Under the pieces are notes generated by a model. That model saw only the letters and a program-made list of their open reading frames with translations, had not been told where the DNA came from and ran no database searches. The position numbers and the translations under genes were made by a program. This document shows positions 54,327-63,166 of a stretch of DNA of 64,000 bases, piece after piece (position 1 is the stretch's first letter; every line of letters starts with the position of its first letter). The DNA lies in the NCBI GenBank assembly GCA_026388185.1, contig JAPLKG010000006.1, positions 1 to 64,000 on the forward strand. Direction: 5' to 3'. The DNA is from Candidatus Eisenbacteria bacterium (lineage in GTDB: Bacteria > Eisenbacteria > RBG-16-71-46 > JAFGJU01).

Positions 54327-54353
54327 CCCTCAAGCCCGGCTAGCCCTGCTGCT

Positions 54354-55034
54354 TCAGTCTCTACTGCCCCTCAGCACCAGCAGTCTCAATAGCTGTACCG
54401 CAGCCATTGCAGCAGCAGCAAGATAGGTAAGGGCTGCTGCGTTCAGCACCTTCCTTCCGCCAGCCAGGTCACGCGGATCTACTATGCCCGCGTGCTCGAG
54501 TTCACCGAGTGCACGCTTGCTGGCGTTGAGCTCGACAGGAAGCGTCACTACCTGGAAGAGCACCGCCACGGAAAAGAAAAGGATGCCCACGTCCATCAGT
54601 CTCCCCGATCTGAAGATGAATCCTGCCAAGAAGAGCGGAAACGCCAGCATCGTTCCGACATTTGCAACGGGGAAGAGACCGTGCCTGATCCTGAGAGGGG
54701 CGTAGCCCGTTCCGTCCTGGATTGCGTGGCCCGCCTCGTGGGCGGCTATGCCGACTGCCGCAACTGAAGTTCCCCTGTAAACCGGCTCCGAGAGCCTGAG
54801 GACCCTCTTTCGCGGATCGTAGTGGTCCGAGAGCGTGCCGCTTCCCATCTCGACTTCGACGTCGTCCAGATTGTTGCGGGAAAGTATCGCGCGAGCGACC
54901 TCCAGTCCAGTTCGGCCCGAGGCAGAAGGAACGCGAAGGTATTGTTTGTACGTGGCACTGACCTTGTACTGAGCGTACAAGGCAAAAGCAAGAGCCGGTA
55001 TGAGAAACACAAAAGTCGGATCCAAGAAGAACAT
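54354..55034 (-). CDS. Neutral zinc metallopeptidase, YugP family
   Basis: A 226-residue membrane protein. HEAGHAIQD (HExxH) near 98, the preceding segment LSDHYDPRKRVLRLSEPVYRGTSVAAVGIAAHEAGHA and the later E in VELNASKRAL fit the DUF2268-unrelated YugP group of membrane zinc peptidases. Helices at about 3-20, 118-165 and 200-220. ATG 55034 follows GGGGGTAAGG. The substrate is unknown. Confidence 0.85.
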   Translation of the reverse strand: MFFLDPTFVFLIPALAFALYAQYKVSATYKQYLRVPSASGRTGLEVARAILSRNNLDDVEVEMGSGTLSDHYDPRKRVLRLSEPVYRGTSVAAVGIAAHEAGHAIQDGTGYAPLRIRHGLFPVANVGTMLAFPLFLAGFIFRSGRLMDVGILFFSVAVLFQVVTLPVELNASKRALGELEHAGIVDPRDLAGGRKVLNAAALTYLAAAAMAAVQLLRLLVLRGSRD

Positions 55035-55287
55035 TGCCTTACCCCCTTGAGTAACCCCTTGCAGTCGAGTCCGGTAGCAGTAGCTCAATCAGAACGCGCA
55101 AGATTTCAGCTCTGCTTCCCTGACTCTAGCAATCCGGTCTCTCCGTGTCAAGGAGGAGTGCCGCCTGCCCTCACGCGTGACCCTATCTTTTTGATTCTGC
55201 GGCTCTTACTTGACAGGAACTCCCCACTGTTCTAACCTGACACGCTGAACGGCTGAACGAGTATGCCAGGGAACGGAAGAGCCTTCG

Positions 55288-56028
55288 ATGGCAGGGGCTG
55301 GTCAAATGACGGAGACCAAGGGAAAGCTGTATCTTGTGGCGACCCCAATCGGCAACATGGAGGACATCTCCATCAGGGCGTTGCGGACGCTCCGCGGGGC
55401 GGCTTTCATCGCGGCCGAAGATACGAGACACTCACGAAAGCTCCTAGCGCGCTACAAGATAAGGCGATCTCTCCTGAGCTACCACGATTTCAACAAGGCG
55501 AAGGTGGCTCCGCAGATAATAAAAAGAATCGCGTCGGGCGAGGACGTGGCGCTGGTATCTGATGCGGGCAGCCCGGGCATTTCCGATCCCGGGTTCCTGC
55601 TCGTCAAGCTCGCGATAGCTGAGGGCATCGACGTGGTCCCGATACCCGGCGCCTCATCTGTGATCTGTGCGCTTCAGATCTCCGGGCTTGCCACTCACAG
55701 CTTCGCCTTCGAAGGATTTCTCCCCAGAAAGAAGGGGAAGAGGCGGGCGAGGCTCGAGAGCCTCAAGCCTGAGGAGCGAACGATGATTTTCTTCGAATCG
55801 CCCAATCGGTTGCGTACGACCGTGCCAGAGATGCTCGAGGTTCTGGGTGACAGGAAAATCGCCATTTGTAGAGAACTAACCAAGCTTTTCGAAGAGGTTA
55901 TCAGGACAACGCTTTTCCGAGCGAACGAGCTGCTTGCGAAAAGAACGATCAAAGGTGAGGTCGTGCTTGTCGTGGAAGGTAACGCGGCCGCTGAGGCCAG
56001 AAGGGCCAGTGCCACTCCGGCAGAATGA
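55288..56028 (+). CDS. rsmI: 16S rRNA (cytidine(1402)-2'-O)-methyltransferase
   Basis: A 246-residue tetrapyrrole-methylase-fold enzyme acting on C1402 of 16S rRNA. LYLVATPIGNMEDISIRAL, AEDTRHSRKLLARY, VALVSDAGSPGISDPG, VPIPGASSVICALQISGLAT, FEGFLPRKKGKR, and FESPNRL are the family blocks. ATG 55306 (MTETKGKLYLV) is an equally good start. The protein is shorter than the E. coli enzyme by the C-terminal extension. Confidence 0.93.
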   Translation: MAGAGQMTETKGKLYLVATPIGNMEDISIRALRTLRGAAFIAAEDTRHSRKLLARYKIRRSLLSYHDFNKAKVAPQIIKRIASGEDVALVSDAGSPGISDPGFLLVKLAIAEGIDVVPIPGASSVICALQISGLATHSFAFEGFLPRKKGKRRARLESLKPEERTMIFFESPNRLRTTVPEMLEVLGDRKIAICRELTKLFEEVIRTTLFRANELLAKRTIKGEVVLVVEGNAAAEARRASATPAE

Positions 56029-56077
56029 GCGCGCCTCGATGAAAGTGTCCTGAAAACGGGAGGACATTGTCCACAAG

Positions 56078-56710
56078 ATGACTGGTCTTCTAAAGAAAAA
56101 AGGTAGACTCCTCATCGAGCCTATCGCGAAGATGCTGATCAAATTGGGCCTCACCGCGACGGCGCTCACGTTGCTCGGGTTTGCGGCCGCAGCGATCGCC
56201 GGTCTGCTTTTCGCTCTCGGCCACGTCCGCCTTGCTGCAATTGCGGTGTTGGTCTCGGGACTACTTGATAGCGCTGACGGAACCGTGGCAAGACTCTCGA
56301 GTCGAGTGACGCGGGCCGGCGCCTTTACGGACTCGGCAGTTGACAGATACTGCGAGGCTGTCATATTTTTCGGACTCCTGATACACTACCTGCGCAGGGA
56401 CGTTTTTTCTTTGGTCCTCCTCACGTTTGTGGCCATGAGCGGCGCCTTCATGGTGAGTTACATGAGGGCGAGGCTGGAAGGATTGGGGAAAGAATGCCGT
56501 GTGGGTTTGCTTGAGCGAGAGGATCGTGTTATTGTACTTGCCGTCGGCGGGTTGGTGGGTGAGATCGGCATTCAGGTCGCACTGTGGGTGCTGGCAGTAT
56601 TTTCTCACTACACCGCGCTCCAGAGAGTGAGGTACGCCACAAGGTCTCTCGGGGATTCGGAACCTCTTGCTACCGACTCTTCCGGGAAGGACGATTCGAT
56701 TCGTGATTGA
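56078..56710 (+). CDS. CDP-alcohol phosphatidyltransferase (probable phosphatidylinositol-phosphate synthase)
   Basis: A 210-residue, multi-spanning enzyme. The CDP-alcohol transferase motif DG-x2-AR-x8-G-x3-D-x3-D is complete in [26 protein letters not shown]. The next gene makes inositol-3-phosphate, so the likely acceptor is inositol phosphate, giving a phosphatidylinositol-phosphate lipid as in actinobacteria and archaea. The two genes lie 45 bases apart. Confidence 0.85.
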   Translation: MTGLLKKKGRLLIEPIAKMLIKLGLTATALTLLGFAAAAIAGLLFALGHVRLAAIAVLVSGLLDSADGTVARLSSRVTRAGAFTDSAVDRYCEAVIFFGLLIHYLRRDVFSLVLLTFVAMSGAFMVSYMRARLEGLGKECRVGLLEREDRVIVLAVGGLVGEIGIQVALWVLAVFSHYTALQRVRYATRSLGDSEPLATDSSGKDDSIRD

Positions 56711-56754
56711 GACACAGACCTCAAGGTCTGGTCACTGAGTTAACGGAGGCACAA

Positions 56755-57879
56755 ATGTCCAAAGTCAGAGTGGCCATCGTAGGTGTTGGGAATTGCGCTT
56801 CTTCCTTCATTCAGGGTGTTCACTACTATCGGAACGCCAAGGAGAACGAACTGATTCCTGGAATCATGCACGCCAATCTTGGTGGCTACCACATAAGGGA
56901 CATTGAATTCAGCGCCGCCATAGACATTGACAAGAACAAGGTGGGGAAAGACCTGAGCGAGGCCATCTTCACCTGGCCCAACAATACTTACAAGTTCCAG
57001 GAAGTGCCGAAGGTAGGCGTGACTGTCCGGCGCGGCATGACGCACGACGGATTGGGCAAGTACCTTTCGAAGATAATTCAGAAAGCGCCTGGCTCGACCG
57101 CGGACATCGTGGCTCTTCTGAAGGACACGAAGACCGACGTGGTCATCAACTATCTGCCCGTGGGCAGTGAAGAGGCCACAAAATGGTACGTGGAGCAGGT
57201 TCTCGAGGCCGGCTGCGGTTTCGTCAACGCGATACCCGTCTTCATCGCGAGGGAACGCTACTGGCAGAAGCGGTTCGAGAAGAGAGGGCTCCCCGTGATA
57301 GGCGACGACATAAAGTCGCAGGTCGGAGCAACAATAGTGCACAGGGTCCTCACCCGACTTTTTAGAGACAGAGGGGTCAAGCTTGACAGGACCCTGCAAC
57401 TGAACGTCGGGGGCAACACGGATTTCCTCAACATGCTCGAACGTTCGAGGCTCGAGTCTAAGAAAATCTCAAAGACCGGTGCAGTGACCTCGATGCTGGA
57501 CTACGACATTGGTGCCAAGAACGTCCACATTGGTCCCAGCGACTACGTCGAATGGCTCGACGACAGAAAGTGGGCTTACATCAGGCTCGAGGGCACAACG
57601 TTCGGGGACGTTCCTCTCAATCTGGAACTCAAGCTGGAGGTTTGGGACTCTCCAAACTCGGCCGGCGTCATGATAGACTCCGTGCGCTGCTGCAAGCTTG
57701 CCATGGACGCGGGGCTGTCGGGTGCCCTCATCGGCCCGTCGGCCTACTTCAAGAAATCCCCTCCTATCCAGTACACGGACGAAGAGGCCCGAAATATGGT
57801 CGAGGAGTTTATTCGGAAGTACGGTAAGAGGAGAGCTTCCAAGGGCAAAGGCAGGACCACTCGCAAGACTTCCCGCTAA
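56755..57879 (+). CDS. Inositol-3-phosphate synthase
   Basis: A 374-residue NAD-dependent enzyme converting glucose 6-phosphate to inositol 3-phosphate. [20 protein letters not shown] is the NAD loop; [50 protein letters not shown] and [19 protein letters not shown] are family blocks of the short bacterial/archaeal type. ATG 56755 follows GGAGG. It partners with the lipid synthase upstream. Confidence 0.93.
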   Translation: MSKVRVAIVGVGNCASSFIQGVHYYRNAKENELIPGIMHANLGGYHIRDIEFSAAIDIDKNKVGKDLSEAIFTWPNNTYKFQEVPKVGVTVRRGMTHDGLGKYLSKIIQKAPGSTADIVALLKDTKTDVVINYLPVGSEEATKWYVEQVLEAGCGFVNAIPVFIARERYWQKRFEKRGLPVIGDDIKSQVGATIVHRVLTRLFRDRGVKLDRTLQLNVGGNTDFLNMLERSRLESKKISKTGAVTSMLDYDIGAKNVHIGPSDYVEWLDDRKWAYIRLEGTTFGDVPLNLELKLEVWDSPNSAGVMIDSVRCCKLAMDAGLSGALIGPSAYFKKSPPIQYTDEEARNMVEEFIRKYGKRRASKGKGRTTRKTSR

Positions 57880-57931
57880 TTACCTGTTCCTCATAGCGAT
57901 TTCCTGATGAGAGGCTATAAGGAGGAATTGA

Positions 57932-58570
57932 ATGGCAGGGCTCTTTGTGACCCTTGAGGGTATAGAGGGCTGCGGCAAGACCACCCAAGCCGAGCTGCTC
58001 AAATTAAACCTGGAGAAAGAAGGCCACCGCGTGGTATTCACAAGAGAGCCGGGGGGCACCCGAGTGGGCGAGAGGATAAGAGAGATTCTCTTGGACAACA
58101 GGATGAAGGGCATGGAACCTCTTACCGAACTCTTTCTCTATCTTGCCTCCAGGGCTCAGCACGTCCGGGAATTGATTCGACCGGCGCTTGACGAAGGTGC
58201 TATAGTCGTCTGTGACAGATTCTCTGATGCGAGCGTGGCTTATCAGGGTGGCGGCAGAAGAATAGGCACATCGCGCGTACTTGCGCTCAACGATGCTGCC
58301 ACTTCAGGCCTTGTGCCAGACTACACCGTGCTGCTTGACCTGCCGGTGGAACTGGGTTTGGACAGGATGTCGGCCAGAGTGGGGGGCAAGGGCCGACAAG
58401 ACAGGATCGAACGGGAAGAGTTGGAATTCCACGTGAGAGTGAGAGACGCTTATCTTGCCCTCGCGCAGGAGTCCTCGGGCAGAATCGAAGTCTTTGACGG
58501 AATGCGCGACAGAGAAGAGCTTGCGCACGAAATACTGGGTCGCATCAAAGGCATCCTGAACCGACGCTAG
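57932..58570 (+). CDS. tmk: Thymidylate kinase
   Basis: A 212-residue kinase that phosphorylates dTMP to dTDP. P-loop FVTLEGIEGCGKTTQ, TREPGGTRVGERIREILL, the DR motif in VVCDRFSDASVAYQGGGR, and the LID region VGGKGRQDRIE. AAGGAGG precedes the ATG. Confidence 0.96.
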   Translation: MAGLFVTLEGIEGCGKTTQAELLKLNLEKEGHRVVFTREPGGTRVGERIREILLDNRMKGMEPLTELFLYLASRAQHVRELIRPALDEGAIVVCDRFSDASVAYQGGGRRIGTSRVLALNDAATSGLVPDYTVLLDLPVELGLDRMSARVGGKGRQDRIEREELEFHVRVRDAYLALAQESSGRIEVFDGMRDREELAHEILGRIKGILNRR

Positions 58571-58639
58571 CCGGGAGACGATCCCGCGGAAAGACACCAT
58601 ATCGGGTCCCCGGCGACCGATGGAAAGTGAGGCAATTTC

Positions 58640-60259
58640 ATGTCGAGGGTGAAGAGATATTCTCTCATCGCATTTCTGGTCGTTCTTGTGATTCTGGCCG
58701 CGACTTGGTTTGCAGGGAGGGTGCAGGCCAAGAGCGACAACACGTTCAAGTCGTTCAGCGAATTCATGGACGTGGTCGCCAAAGTTCGAGACGACTACGT
58801 CGATGAAGTCGAAGTGGATGCACTTGTAGAAGACGCCATAAGAGGCATGCTCTATTCCCTCGACCCGCACTCTCAGTACTTGACCGCCTCAGACTACACG
58901 ACCCTCAAGATTGACACGCACGGCAGCTACGGCGGCCTTGGCATTGTGATCGGCGTGAGGGACGGGTACCTTACCGTCGTGTCGCCCATGGAGGGCACAC
59001 CCGCCAGCAGGATGGGAATCAGGAGCCTCGACAGGGTGGCCGCGATTGACGGCGAGACCACCGACGGCATGACTCTCGACGGCGCAGTCTCGAAGATGCG
59101 CGGACCCAAGGGATCGCAAGTGACGCTGAGCATTGTTAGAGAGGGTGTGGACAAGCCTCTCGATTTCACGCTCACCCGGGAAGTGATCGCAGTGAAGAGC
59201 ATCCCTTACGCCTTCGTAACGCCGGACAGCATAGGGTTCGTCAGAATATCGGGCTTTTCTGAGACGACCCCCGACAGTCTGGAGAGCAAGCTCAAGTACA
59301 TCGAGTCCAAGCACATCAAGGGTCTGGTCATAGATTTGAGACGCAATCCGGGTGGTCTCTTGACTGAGGCCATCTCGGTCTCCGAGAGTTTTGTGCCGAA
59401 GGGCGACCTGATCGTCTCCACGAGGGGCCGCGTTACCGTTCAAAACGTGAACTACTATTCCAGCGCCGAGAGAATTCACGACGCTTACCCCGTAGTCGTG
59501 CTTGTGGACGGCGGAAGCGCCAGCGCGTCTGAAATAGTGGCGGGCGCCATACAGGATCTTGATTTGGGGGTGCTGGTCGGAGAAAGAACGTTCGGCAAAG
59601 GCACCGTGCAGAGCGTGTTTCCCATGAAGGACGGATCCGCCCTCAAGCTCACCACGGCCAAATACTTCACTCCGAGCGGGCGATGCATTCACGCGGAGCC
59701 CAAGCGTTCGCGGATCAGGAGCGCCGGAGACATCAAGATAGGAAAGGAAACAGAGGAGAAGAGACCCGAATTCAAAACGATGATGGGGAGAATCGTCTAC
59801 GGCGGGGGTGGAATCACACCCGACGTAGTGGTCGCGTTGCCCCAGCTTTCCGCCATTTCCGAGAAGCTGGAAAGAAACCTGATGTTTTACAAGTTCACCG
59901 GCGAGTATCTCGAGAAACACAAGGGACTCAAGGCCGAGAACTTCAAAGTAACTCCGCTCCTTGTCAGTGATTTCAAGAAATATCTGAAAGACAAGAGCTT
60001 CGAGTATCAAGAGAAGGATTTCGAGGCCGACCACGCGTACATCGAGAGAGCGATGACACGAGAGATTGTCAGCCAACTGGCGGGTGAAGAGGCCGCATTC
60101 GAGATATATATTCAGGGTGACCCTCAGGTGCAAGAGGGATTCGAACTGCTTCGTAAGGCTCACTCGCGGCAGGATCTTTTCAGATTGGCCGAAGCTATTC
60201 CTTCTCCCAAAGAGAAGTCGACCGCATCGCCGTCGCGCGCCGAGGCTGCCGACGAGTGA
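58640..60259 (+). CDS. Carboxyl-terminal processing protease (S41)
   Basis: A 539-residue exported serine protease. N-terminal signal anchor (SLIAFLVVLVILAATWFAG), PDZ domain at about 95-180 (GSYGGLGIVIGVRDGYLTVVSPMEGTPASRMGI). The catalytic Ser is in VDGGSASASEIVAGAIQD and the Lys in GERTFGKGTVQS. The C-terminal about 150 residues are an extension found in many bacterial CtpA proteins. It trims C-termini of periplasmic proteins. Confidence 0.94.
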   Translation: MSRVKRYSLIAFLVVLVILAATWFAGRVQAKSDNTFKSFSEFMDVVAKVRDDYVDEVEVDALVEDAIRGMLYSLDPHSQYLTASDYTTLKIDTHGSYGGLGIVIGVRDGYLTVVSPMEGTPASRMGIRSLDRVAAIDGETTDGMTLDGAVSKMRGPKGSQVTLSIVREGVDKPLDFTLTREVIAVKSIPYAFVTPDSIGFVRISGFSETTPDSLESKLKYIESKHIKGLVIDLRRNPGGLLTEAISVSESFVPKGDLIVSTRGRVTVQNVNYYSSAERIHDAYPVVVLVDGGSASASEIVAGAIQDLDLGVLVGERTFGKGTVQSVFPMKDGSALKLTTAKYFTPSGRCIHAEPKRSRIRSAGDIKIGKETEEKRPEFKTMMGRIVYGGGGITPDVVVALPQLSAISEKLERNLMFYKFTGEYLEKHKGLKAENFKVTPLLVSDFKKYLKDKSFEYQEKDFEADHAYIERAMTREIVSQLAGEEAAFEIYIQGDPQVQEGFELLRKAHSRQDLFRLAEAIPSPKEKSTASPSRAEAADE

Positions 60260-60349
60260 GATCTACGTGTTCTCTGCGAATCGCGTGGATGTTTCTGCTC
60301 GCAGTTCTCTCCGCTAACGCGTTTCGCGCGCAATGATCTGGACCGGCAA

Positions 60350-61036
60350 ATGGCTCGTCACATTACGACAAGACTGGCAGTGGTTTGCGACTTTGACGGC
60401 ACTATCTCAAACGGTGACATAGGGAACAGTCTTTTCAGAGAATTCGCGGGTGGAAGCGAGTGGAAAGAGCTGATCGCGTCCTGGGAGAGAGGAGAAATCG
60501 GCTCCAGAGATTGCCTCACAAAGGAATGTAGCCTCGCACGAGCGACCCGTGAGGAGGTCGCCGCTTTTGCCGGGGCCTTCGAGATAGACCCACACTTTCC
60601 GGCGTTTGCCGCCTGGTGTTCGGAAAACGAGATACCTCTCGTCGTCGTCAGCGACGGCCTCGATTTCTACATAGAGATTGTTCTGAAGAAGTACGGGCTC
60701 TCGCGCCTGCCCGTCTACGCAAATCATCTCACGTTCACGGAGGGAGGCATGACGCCCGAGTTTCCCTATTTCGAGCAGGGGTGTGGTAGGTGCGGAAACT
60801 GCAAGGGGTACCACGTGCGCAGGTACAGGGAGCAATTCGGGAGAGTCGTGCTTGTTGGAGACGGATACTCGGACAGATGTGCCCTCGAAGAGGCCGACCT
60901 CGTTCTCGCAAAGAAAGGGCTGGCTGAACTCTGCCAATCGCTTGACGAGCCCTGCATCGAGGTTGGTGATTTCAAAGCCGTGAAGGCGGTCGTTGATGCT
61001 TTTGCCAGAGGACTCGACGTGAGGTCTATGCACTGA
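60350..61036 (+). CDS. MtnX-like HAD-IB phosphatase
   Basis: A 228-residue HAD hydrolase. Motif I VCDFDGTIS, motif II VVSDG, motif III/IV VLVGDGYSDRCALEEAD. CGRCGNCKGYH is the Cys-rich insert common in the MtnX-like group (2-hydroxy-3-keto-5-methylthiopentenyl phosphate phosphatase or phosphoserine-phosphatase relatives). No other methionine salvage gene is nearby, so the substrate is open. The stop overlaps the next start (ATGA). Confidence 0.87.
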   Translation: MARHITTRLAVVCDFDGTISNGDIGNSLFREFAGGSEWKELIASWERGEIGSRDCLTKECSLARATREEVAAFAGAFEIDPHFPAFAAWCSENEIPLVVVSDGLDFYIEIVLKKYGLSRLPVYANHLTFTEGGMTPEFPYFEQGCGRCGNCKGYHVRRYREQFGRVVLVGDGYSDRCALEEADLVLAKKGLAELCQSLDEPCIEVGDFKAVKAVVDAFARGLDVRSMH

Positions 61037-62217
61037 TGAAGGCTTCAGAACGGCGGAGCGCGCAGGGGCGTCCGAATCTTTCGCAGCAATCAAGTATTCA
61101 GGGGCGTCCAAGCGGGAGGCCGGGTTCGAATGGCCCGACGATAGGAAGCCTCACACTGGATTCTCGTCTTGTCCTCGCTCCGCTTGCGGGCATCGCGGAC
61201 AGCACGTTCAGGCTCCTCTGCAAAGAGAAGGGGGCGTCTCTGGTCTACACGGAGATGATCAGTGCGGACGGCCTCGTCAGAGAGAACGCTCAAACACTGG
61301 CCCTGCTCTCGTTTTCCGAGGCCGAGAGATACATCGCGATTCAGCTCTTCGGTGCGGACCCCGACGTCATGGCGAGAGCCGCCGAGAAAGCCATGAGGTT
61401 CAACCCCGACATGATCGACCTCAACTTCGGCTGTCCCGCGAGAAAAATCGTCGGAAAGCAGGCCGGCTGCGCGTTGCTCAACAACCTCGCGCTCCTGCGG
61501 AAGATCGCTGCCGCCGTCGTTTCGGCAGTCGGAGTGCCGGTGACCGCCAAGATAAGGAGCGGCTGGGACGATAAGTCCATGAACGCTGACAGGGTCTCCG
61601 AGATGCTCGAGGACTGCGGCGTGAAGGCGGTGGCGGTACACGCGAGGTCGAGGGCCGACAAATTCAGCGGCAAAGCAGATTGGGAAGTGATCGCCCGCGT
61701 AAAGAGTTCGGTTAATATCCCGGTCATCGGAAACGGAGACGTGACGGCTCCCGAAGACGCGGCCAGGATGCTTGAAGAGACCGGGTGCGACGCCGTCATG
61801 ATCGGCAGAGGGGCGCTCGGGAATCCGTGGATTTTCTCCCGCACCAGACATTTTCTGGCGACGGGCGAGCTGCCTGCGCCTCCGTCAGAAAAGGAGAGGC
61901 TTGAGTTTCTCCTGAGGCACATCGCACTGGCGGAGGAGAAAGCCCGCTGCGCACCTTCTCGGGCGACGAATCAGGCGACGAAAATCACTCCAGCCGTCCT
62001 GGCGAAGAGAGCCGCGGGCGGCTACACCGTGAACCGCGAGGTTGCCGACAACTGGTCCGCGCTTGCCATGAGAAAGCACGTAGGCTGGTACACCAGGGGT
62101 CTTCCTCAAAGCTGCAGGTTGAGGCAGGAGGCGAACCGCGCCACGTCTTTTGAGGAAACGCGCAAGCTTGTTGTCGCGTTTGCTTCCTCTCTCGGCGTGG
62201 AACTCAACGAGGCCTAG
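61036..62217 (+). CDS. dus: tRNA dihydrouridine synthase
   Basis: A 393-residue FMN enzyme reducing uridines in tRNA D-loops. LAPLAGIADSTFRLLCKEKGASLVYTEMISADGL, IDLNFGCPARKIVGKQAGCALL (catalytic Cys), VAVHARSRADKFSGKADW, VIGNGDVTAPEDAARMLEETGCDAVMIGRGALGNPWIF. It resembles DusB. About 35 basic residues precede the normal start, which could instead be internal. Confidence 0.93.
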   Translation: MKASERRSAQGRPNLSQQSSIQGRPSGRPGSNGPTIGSLTLDSRLVLAPLAGIADSTFRLLCKEKGASLVYTEMISADGLVRENAQTLALLSFSEAERYIAIQLFGADPDVMARAAEKAMRFNPDMIDLNFGCPARKIVGKQAGCALLNNLALLRKIAAAVVSAVGVPVTAKIRSGWDDKSMNADRVSEMLEDCGVKAVAVHARSRADKFSGKADWEVIARVKSSVNIPVIGNGDVTAPEDAARMLEETGCDAVMIGRGALGNPWIFSRTRHFLATGELPAPPSEKERLEFLLRHIALAEEKARCAPSRATNQATKITPAVLAKRAAGGYTVNREVADNWSALAMRKHVGWYTRGLPQSCRLRQEANRATSFEETRKLVVAFASSLGVELNEA

Positions 62218-62288
62218 ACGCATCGCCGTGCGCGTCTTCTTGCCGCGGGCAGCCTGTGCAACCAGGACGGCGGAGCGGAGCACAGATT

Positions 62289-63107
62289 ATGTACACTGAC
62301 AGACTCAGAGAGATGATGAGAAGGGTCCGGAGCGGTGAGCTGAGCGTGGATGCCGCACTGGCTGAGCTCAGGCATCTTCCGTTCGAGTCGCTCGAGGAGG
62401 CGACAATCGATCACCACAGAAGCCTCAGATGCGGATTTCCCGAAGTCGTCTTTTGCGGTGGAAAAAGCGAGAGGCAGATAGTGGCCATCGTCGAGAAAAT
62501 GGTGGAGAAGGGTGAACCCGTGCTTGCGACAAGGGTAAAGCCCGGCGTGGCAAGTCGGCTTGCCAGGAGATTTCCGCACGCCGAGCACAACTCGCTTGCG
62601 CACACCGTCTTCATCCTCCGCGGAAAGCGAGAGAAGAAAGAAGGCCTCGTGTTGGTGGTCTCCGCCGGCACTTCGGACATTCCGGTCGCGGAAGAGGCAT
62701 GCGTGACCGCCGAGGCCATGGGATGCAAGGTGGAGCGGCTTTTCGACGTGGGAATAGCGGGAATACACAGGATAATTTCGCACAGAAGGAAACTCTGGGA
62801 TGCGGACGCGATTGTTGTCGCGGCAGGGATGGAAGGCGCGCTGGCCGGCGTCGTAGCCGGAATGACCGACAGACCAGTCGTGGCCGTGCCGACCAGCGTG
62901 GGCTACGGCGCGAGTTTCGGAGGCATCGCTGCGCTCCTGGGCATGCTCAACAGTTGCGCAGCCGGTGTCACGGTTGTGAACATCGACAACGGCTTTGGAG
63001 CAGGTTACGCCGCCGCTCTCGTGGCGCGAAGACAGACGGCCACGGGCGTAAAGACCCGGAAGGAAACCGGAGCGAAAGGTACTGGGACCAGGAAGCGCAA
63101 GGGTTGA
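62289..63107 (+). CDS. larB: LarB, nickel-pincer cofactor biosynthesis
   Basis: A 272-residue AIR-carboxylase-like enzyme that carboxylates and cleaves nicotinic acid adenine dinucleotide as the first step toward the nickel pincer nucleotide. FPEVVFCGGKSERQIVAI, LVVSAGTSDIPVAEEA, ADAIVVAAGMEGALAGVVAGM, VAVPTSVGYGASFGGIAALLGMLNSCAAGVTVVNIDNGFGAGY. ATG 62289 is the family start. larC follows; larA and larE are not in the window. Confidence 0.93.
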   Translation: MYTDRLREMMRRVRSGELSVDAALAELRHLPFESLEEATIDHHRSLRCGFPEVVFCGGKSERQIVAIVEKMVEKGEPVLATRVKPGVASRLARRFPHAEHNSLAHTVFILRGKREKKEGLVLVVSAGTSDIPVAEEACVTAEAMGCKVERLFDVGIAGIHRIISHRRKLWDADAIVVAAGMEGALAGVVAGMTDRPVVAVPTSVGYGASFGGIAALLGMLNSCAAGVTVVNIDNGFGAGYAAALVARRQTATGVKTRKETGAKGTGTRKRKG

Positions 63108-63166
63108 AGTGTACGGAACAAGCCAAGAGCGAGAGGCGCACTGCAAAGGGCGATGAGGTCGGACGT

